Shown: positions 58,681 to 64,000 of the stretch, piece after piece
How the letters are laid out: every line of letters starts with the position of its first letter
Numbering within the stretch: position 1 is the first letter of the stretch
Source of the DNA: Capitulum mitella
Lineage: Eukaryota > Arthropoda > Thecostraca > Pollicipedomorpha > Pollicipedidae
Direction of reading: 5' to 3'
DNA length: 64,000 nucleotides
Assembly (NCBI GenBank): GCA_030062745.1
Contig: CP099839.1
Span: 15,360,044-15,424,043 of the forward strand
Position numbers and translations under genes: made by a program
The notes under the pieces: model-generated
The model's database searches: none
Seen by the model: the letters and a program-made list of their open reading frames with translations, nothing else
What the model was told of the DNA's origin: nothing

Positions 58681-59899
58681 GTAATTCTTCATATATATAA
58701 AATAAAAAAAGGATCACATTCTGACATTGCACATAGTTTGCAACTAAATATTGTGGTGCAGTTTTGTAAACTCTGACATTTTTAATTGACCAGTTTCTTT
58801 TATGTCTTGGTTGCAACTAGTCGCCTAGCCCAAGAGCATAAATCCTTGAAAAGCTGAAACTCAGAGACATCAGTACTCATAACTTTTCACATTGTCATAA
58901 AATATCTTATTTGTAAGGAGCTGAATGTATGTAAGATTGTATTGACTAGATGTATGTTACACAATGAAGTATTTGATGAGAAGCTTTTCAATTTTTTTCA
59001 AAATTTTCCCAAATAGGTTGTGCATGTGCATTTTTTTTTTACCAGCTTTCTGTTCTAGTTGAACATTCACAATGGCCCAAAATGCCAGTACTTTTCAAAA
59101 TGGTAAGGTAGATGTTTAACAGAAGCCTATTACATTTGTGATGCATCAATGCAATGAATGCATGAAAGAATTAGTGAGTGACAGAGGTTGCTAACATTGC
59201 ATGTGAGGTGATACATCATGTCTGGTAGGTCTAAGCCTACTAGCTCTTGTTGAATATTCCTGGTACCTGTGTATGTATGTAACATGTAGCCATTACATAA
59301 TGCAATGAAGTATTTCTCAGCTTTGTCAGTCATCTTGGACATGGCAGTGGCAGATGAATTTGGCTATCAATTAATTTTCTAGTTTGTTGTATGGTCATAA
59401 CTATATCATTAGTAGTATAGGTATCAAGGCTATAACTTAATAATATGGAAAACCAAATTTACTTGTTCTGGATGCAGAGTTCCTGGTAAACAGGAACTGA
59501 TAAACAGGTCCAAAATACAGTAACATTATTTGTCCCATTTGTAGGAATGGGGAAGTGGGTTGAAACTGTACATCTCCCTTACTTTTGTTCAAGCACTGCT
59601 TTGTGTTAAGTCAGTCTCAAGGTTAAATCTGGTATGGTTGATTATCTCATTATTCATCAAGGTTGACTTCCAGAGTTGCAAGATTTGGTACACTGTTATG
59701 GTTTTTGGTAAGGTATTTGAAACATCCAAAACCTACACAGTGAGATGATTCTGAACAACTGATTTCCTTGCTGATGTCTTTGGAAGATTCAGGTTTTCTC
59801 ATCTTGTTATTCTGTTAAAGCCCAAAGGGGGGGGGGGCATGGAGCTATGACCCCCTGAGCAAAGCAGTCTACACTGGATATATAACAATTTTGCTGGAA
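57504..59899. other. CpG-poor, AT-rich stretch without exons
   Basis: No protein-coding exon recognised. Only a handful of CpGs in about 2.4 kb (57,600; 58,424; 58,631; 58,823). Best explained as the first intron of Polycomb. It includes an (AT)n tract and a G run at about 59,827. Confidence 0.5.
58636..58678. repeat. (AT)n microsatellite
   Basis: About 21 AT dinucleotides. Confidence 0.95.
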
Positions 59900-60292
59900 T
59901 ACATAGTAATCATGAGAGGGACCTGGCCCACCCCATGTTGATTTGGGCCCCTCCGGTGTTGGTCCAGGCCCCCCCAATATTTTCTGCCAGCTTTAAAGGG
60001 AAATGAGCAATGATTATGGAAAGAGCAGGCACAATAGATAAGAGGTAGAAAGTAAGGAATAAAGTCTAAAGTGATGTATGTATTTATCTTTCTGTCACCT
60101 ATCTGTATATTTGTATACCTATAAACATGGGGATAAATCCAATTTTGTATTTGATAAATAGTAGCAGAAAATCTTGAAAATTTCCTTTGGTCAAAATAAA
60201 ATGATCCAAATCCACCGAAAAATTGGCATTTGGGGAGGTTGAGTTGTTGGCCCTTTGCTCGCCCCCCCCCCCTCCCCCAGCCATTTACAGAA
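59900..60292 (-). mobile_element. Dispersed repeat family member, uninterrupted copy
   Basis: Reverse-complement partner of 19,157-20,155. This copy shows the continuous structure, about 390 bp from CTGTAAATGGCTGGGGG to GGTCCCTCTCATGATTAC. It serves as the reference that exposes the insertion in the other copy. Confidence 0.6.
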
Positions 60293-60886
60293 GTTGCCTT
60301 CCATAGCCCCTGCATAATAGTGATCATATATGTGTTGCAAAAACAAACATATGTTTTTCTTTGCATTGAACGTGAGGTAAATTACATAACATTACTGCTT
60401 TTTCCTACAAGTCTCATCATATGCTGATAGTGATGGCCAAATTCGACATTTGCTCCTGCTCCCGATCAGAATCCTGGCTACGTGCCTGATTATCTCTCCC
60501 AGTGATCATAGCGTGACCTGTTCTGAGAACCGAAGTATCAACCACCTATGACACTTTTCATGGAAATGCTTTGTTGTTTTCCATGCACTTGATACAGCCT
60601 TTGACTAAAGTTTCCATGCTCAAGTATTTTATTTTCCCTACAATTTCATGCCAAATTTTCAGTGCTTCAGAGGACTGTTGTACCCCATTCGTGGTCTCGC
60701 CCATGCTCAGACGTTTTATTTCTTTACAATCTCATGCCGCATTTTCGGTGTTTTTTGAGAATTATTGTGCTTCATTCGTTCGCCATTGATCTGCCGAGAT
60801 GCTTGTGTGGGCAGCAGTTCAGACTGACGCGTGCTGGACTGCTACCAGGTATTTCCCGATGAGAGAGCGGTGCACAGTGCTCCGCT

Positions 60887-61723
60887 ATGAGTGACAAGAT
60901 CGGCAGCCTGCCCAGCGGCGTATACGCCGCCGAGGGCATCCAGAAGCGGCGCTACCGCAAAGGCCGCATCGAGTTCCTCGTCAAGTGGAAGGGATGGAGC
61001 CCCAAGTACAACACGTGGGAGCCGGAGGAGAACATCCTGGACAAGCGACTGATCGACGCCTTCCAGAGCAAGGAGAAGGAGCGGGACGGCACGCCGAGCC
61101 GGCGCGGGCCGCGGCCGCGCCGGCCGCGCGACGCCGACGAGCGCGCCGGCGCCGCCGAGCCGGCCGAGCCGGACGAGCCGGCCGAGCCGGAGCCGGGCGA
61201 CGAGCCGGACGACAAGCCGGAGCCGGAGCGGCCCGGCAAGCGGCGCGCTGAGCTGCTCAACGACGCCGGGAAGATCGGGGTCACCATCTCGACGACGGGC
61301 CCGCGCTCGCCGCCGGCCAAGCTGGCCAAGCTGTCGCCGCGCCGCGCCTCGGCCGACGCCGGCGACGCGCCGCCCAAGTCGCCCAAGATCAAGATCATCC
61401 CGCCGCGGCCGCCGGAGCCGGCCGAGCGGGGCCGGCGCCGCGCCGAGCCGGCCGACGACCAGCTGGTGATGCCGCCAGCCGAATTCTGGCGCCGCGTCAA
61501 CCCGCTCATGGACCGCATCGTCATCACGGACGTGACGGTCGACTCTGGCACGGTCACCATCCGCGAGTGTCCCACCGCTGAGGGGTTCTTCCGAGGCGCG
61601 CTGACGGATGCCACCGACGTCCCCGCCCCCGCCCCCGCCTCCGTCTCCGCCGTCAAACCGGAAGGCGGCAAGGACGAGGCGACGCCGACGGCGGGGGCGG
61701 CGGGCCGGGACGAGCCGGCCTAA
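60887..61723 (+). CDS. Polycomb (Pc/CBX) chromodomain protein
   Basis: Chromatin reader of canonical PRC1, 278 residues, binding trimethylated H3K27. The chromodomain spans about residues 11-60 ([35 protein letters not shown]). The aromatic cage residues are Y13, W34 and W37, with the same spacing as in Drosophila Pc. A basic AT-hook-like [10 protein letters not shown] follows at 72-81. The middle is acidic and rich in Glu, Pro and Ala. Residues 197-237 are the Pc box ([29 protein letters not shown]) that binds RING1 in the repressed complex. The coding region is one exon. The ATG at 60,887 is the first in frame and fits the family's short N-terminus. GC at third positions is extreme, giving false long frames on the other strand. 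It is the only Pc-class gene visible. Confidence 0.95.
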   Translation: MSDKIGSLPSGVYAAEGIQKRRYRKGRIEFLVKWKGWSPKYNTWEPEENILDKRLIDAFQSKEKERDGTPSRRGPRPRRPRDADERAGAAEPAEPDEPAEPEPGDEPDDKPEPERPGKRRAELLNDAGKIGVTISTTGPRSPPAKLAKLSPRRASADAGDAPPKSPKIKIIPPRPPEPAERGRRRAEPADDQLVMPPAEFWRRVNPLMDRIVITDVTVDSGTVTIRECPTAEGFFRGALTDATDVPAPAPASVSAVKPEGGKDEATPTAGAAGRDEPA

Positions 61724-62363
61724 ACCGCGGCGACGGTGGCGCCGCTCGGCGGCCACCACGGACACCGAGAAATGTGCGAATGGTGATGAGAAGAGCGCAT
61801 GTGTCCATGTCTTGCAGCGCCCGTACTCCGAGAACGTTTGATGTTTGAGGAGCTATTTTTCAACCGGTGTATCTTGCGCGGGCGCAGAACTTTGCAAGAC
61901 TGTAATTTGTATGCCATATAAGATGTAAAACTACTCCATGGCTGTTGAATTGTGCATGTCTTTACATGCGCCAGTCATGAAATGTTCTTCTCCGTAATGA
62001 CTGTTTCTTTGCATGCCTTGTGTTGAAATTCGTCCAGTTGTGGTAAGACGGACGTTCAGCATGCAATGGATTCCCGCTTCAGGGGAATGGGAGCCTGCGT
62101 CTGCCTTGAGATGTACGTTAAAGCCATATTCTTTGGTCTCGCTGTGTCGTGTAATTACATCAGAATGTCGACTCCCGATAGTTGCATATCTTTCCCCCGA
62201 AATCCCAGGAGTTTGTCAAGATCTATCATGTTGAATCGATTTCGTGTGATGGAAGGCTTTGAACCCGTGGAGGAAGCTGCTGAAAATATATCGGACGTAA
62301 GGATATCACTTTGTATTTGGAATCGGACGGATACCATGCATACCGGTTGGACTAATCGGATTC

Positions 62364-62369
62364 ATTAAA
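62364..62369 (+). terminator. Candidate poly(A) signal of Polycomb
   Basis: ATTAAA, 640 bp after the stop codon. Use is inferred from position only. Confidence 0.3.
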
Positions 62370-62374
62370 CGGAA

Positions 62375-63900
62375 ATAATTTGGGAGCAATGGTCGTCGAT
62401 CAGTTGTTCCAGATGCATCCATAGTTAGCCAAGACTTGAGCTAGGACATTGAGTCATCAAGCAGGTCTCTGCACAATAGCCTCTAACATAATAGAGGGTT
62501 GGGAGGCTGTCTGTTGATCGATGTAAAACGAATCATTGGCCGCTTTTTGAACACGGCGCCCTAAAAAAATGCCATGAAGATGAAGCAGTATGCGAAGGAA
62601 TAACGGAGAGTCCGTTTCCCACGTCCATAGGACGCATGTGAGATGGACGAAGACAGCTGCACGAAATGCATGGCTGGTTGGTCGTGCGTAGGTTTTTCAA
62701 AACGTTCTGTAATATATCATTGCAAAACACAGTGACTGAACAACAGAGACAGTCGTGGGCTTAACCGTGGCCAACCTGACCGAAACAAACCGAGCCCTGT
62801 CTTATCCCGTCGCCTCTTGGCGAAGCTTAGCGAGGAACTGGTCTGGCCGCAGTTGGCACTGGTGCCTGATTGGCTTAAGGTCTACAAGTGGCTGAACGCA
62901 CGGAACACATGGGAAGCAATGACAGCGGACGGGCACTTTGAAAGCAGGAACACGAATGACTAAACACTGTCACCTATACTTGTATGCAAAAGTGATGGAG
63001 GCTTTGTGGAGATGTGGAAGGTGGAGGACAAACGTGTTTTTTATCTCGTTTCTTTCCACACGACGCCATAGGGTTAATGTTAAATGTCGCCCAAGTTGGC
63101 AGGGAGGGGGCGGCTGTCCCCTGTCCCCGGCTCCAACGCCCCTGCTTGCATTGCAGCGGCGCGGCCATTGCCAGCAGATTGGAAACCAGAGCTTGTGCTC
63201 TAACCACTCAACGTAACCAAGAATCAAAATGCAACGATCATTGGCTGAGAGCAGCCCACCTTCAGTCACCAGTTTTCACCGGTTGAGCCGTGCTCAACCA
63301 AAGTCGGTTGAATGATGAGTTCTTTCGGTCTTCGACTCCCTTGCGGTTACTCCATTTTCTGGCAAACGGTTCACGGTAGCAAAGCGGACAAGCAGTCTGG
63401 ATAGCGATGCGCTCCACGCATAACCGAATCCGAGCGGCAGGTTTACCATGGCTAAAGATTTATTCTGTAGAACTTTTACAGACATCTGCATATTCTGATC
63501 TCGGGGTGTGTCACCCGATGATCGTGCTGGGCCCAATGCGTGCTGTCGGATTGACTCATCGAGGGTTGTACTCTCAGTAGTGTCGACGCATTTTTGCTCC
63601 TCGCTGCAATGCCGGGCCCCAGGCGCGAGGCAAACGAGGGCTAAACGCGCGGGGCTGACGCGGTCTGAACGGGCAGCCTGGATGGGCCTCATTCGGGCAA
63701 TCCGCATTCGGTTCATGCTTTCTGCCTCTAAGCCCTCTTTGGGCCAGTAACGTGTAATGTGCTGGGCAGCCCGCTTTGACTCCTTGCGGCAACGGAAAGC
63801 CAATAATCGTCTAACGCGGGCGTTCCTCGTTCAGCACGTGCCCCAGCTCGCGATGGATCCGAGCTTTGTACCCATGCAAAGTCCAAAATACTGTTGGGCA
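62375..63900. other. Intergenic sequence, right side
   Basis: No exon recognised. It includes a tRNA-like stretch at about 63,160-63,222. Short open frames on both strands have no family resemblance. Confidence 0.5.
63060..63222 (-). mobile_element. Possible tRNA-derived SINE
   Basis: The minus strand starts with GTTGAGTGGTTAGAGCACAAGC, closely similar to the D arm and A box of a tRNA, then GGTTTCCAATC. The second half of a tRNA is degenerate, and a GC-rich tail of about 100 bp follows. No flanking duplications were checked. Confidence 0.3.
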
Positions 63901-63910
63901 CAATAACGTG

Positions 63911-64000
63911 GCGGGACTGGAGGGCGGAGGAAAGTCCGCGTGATCACGACACCATAACGCCGTGACGCAATCATTCCGCAGTAGTATTCTATTTCACTTT
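63911..64000 (+). ncRNA. Possible 5' end of RNase P RNA gene, cut by the window edge
   Basis: AGGGCGGAGGAAAGTCCGCG at 63,921-63,940 resembles the 5' region of metazoan RNase P RNA (human starts with GGGCGGAGGGAAG) and the conserved GAGGAAAGTCC of region CR-I. The rest lies outside the window, so the fold cannot be tested. In many arthropods this gene is nested in an intron. The motif is short and could be chance. Confidence 0.35.

Noticed and set aside
60842..61765. 307-residue minus-strand open frame
   Set aside because: It is antisense to Polycomb, in a region with extreme third-position GC.

Overview
This window is nuclear DNA from an animal, most likely an arthropod. Genes are split by GT-AG introns, there is a Pol III type tRNA gene, short interspersed elements are present, and an interstitial block of TTAGG repeats (the arthropod telomere unit) lies at 57.3-57.5 kb. 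GC-rich coding sequence and CpG-rich introns would fit a crustacean such as a barnacle, but the species cannot be fixed from the sequence.

Layout. (1) 4.5-7.7 kb: a single-exon forkhead gene of the FoxD class on the minus strand, in a CpG island. (2) 7.7-20.4 kb: no recognisable gene; dispersed repeats, a CRE pair and a GC-rich island. (3) 20.4-31.35 kb, minus: ZNG1/CBWD, a COG0523 zinc-chaperone GTPase. I rebuilt ten exons with consistent phases; the short last exon was not found. (4) 32.7-55.2 kb, minus: the complete Integrator subunit 1 gene (IntS1). I rebuilt 35 exons whose phases agree throughout, giving 6,297 nt (2,098 codons plus stop). A tRNA-Pro(AGG) gene lies inside one of its introns. 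(5) 60.9-61.7 kb, plus: a Polycomb/CBX gene with a one-exon coding region, head-to-head with IntS1. (6) The right edge holds a possible 5' end of an RNase P RNA gene.

Main observation. About a third of the IntS1 introns and two ZNG1 introns contain tandem arrays that directly abut an exon. Each repeat unit is a copy of that exon's own splice junction: the acceptor plus the first 4-60 nt of the exon, or the last 14-45 nt of the exon plus the donor. Copy number runs from 2 to about 14, units from 26 to about 95 bp, and each array is built from a different junction. This looks like a recurrent process that amplifies splice junctions into minisatellites. It leaves ladders of decoy splice sites beside the real one.

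Second observation. The 5' parts of ZNG1 and IntS1, and the probable first intron of Polycomb, are almost free of CpG (about 1.0 kb and 1.3 kb with none at all). Neighbouring promoters and the FoxD island keep CpG. This is the footprint expected from 5'-biased gene-body methylation in the germ line of an invertebrate. It also suggests a shared IntS1/Polycomb promoter at about 55.9-57.2 kb.

Functionally the genes are unrelated neighbours: a developmental transcription factor, a zinc metallochaperone, an RNA-processing scaffold and a chromatin repressor.
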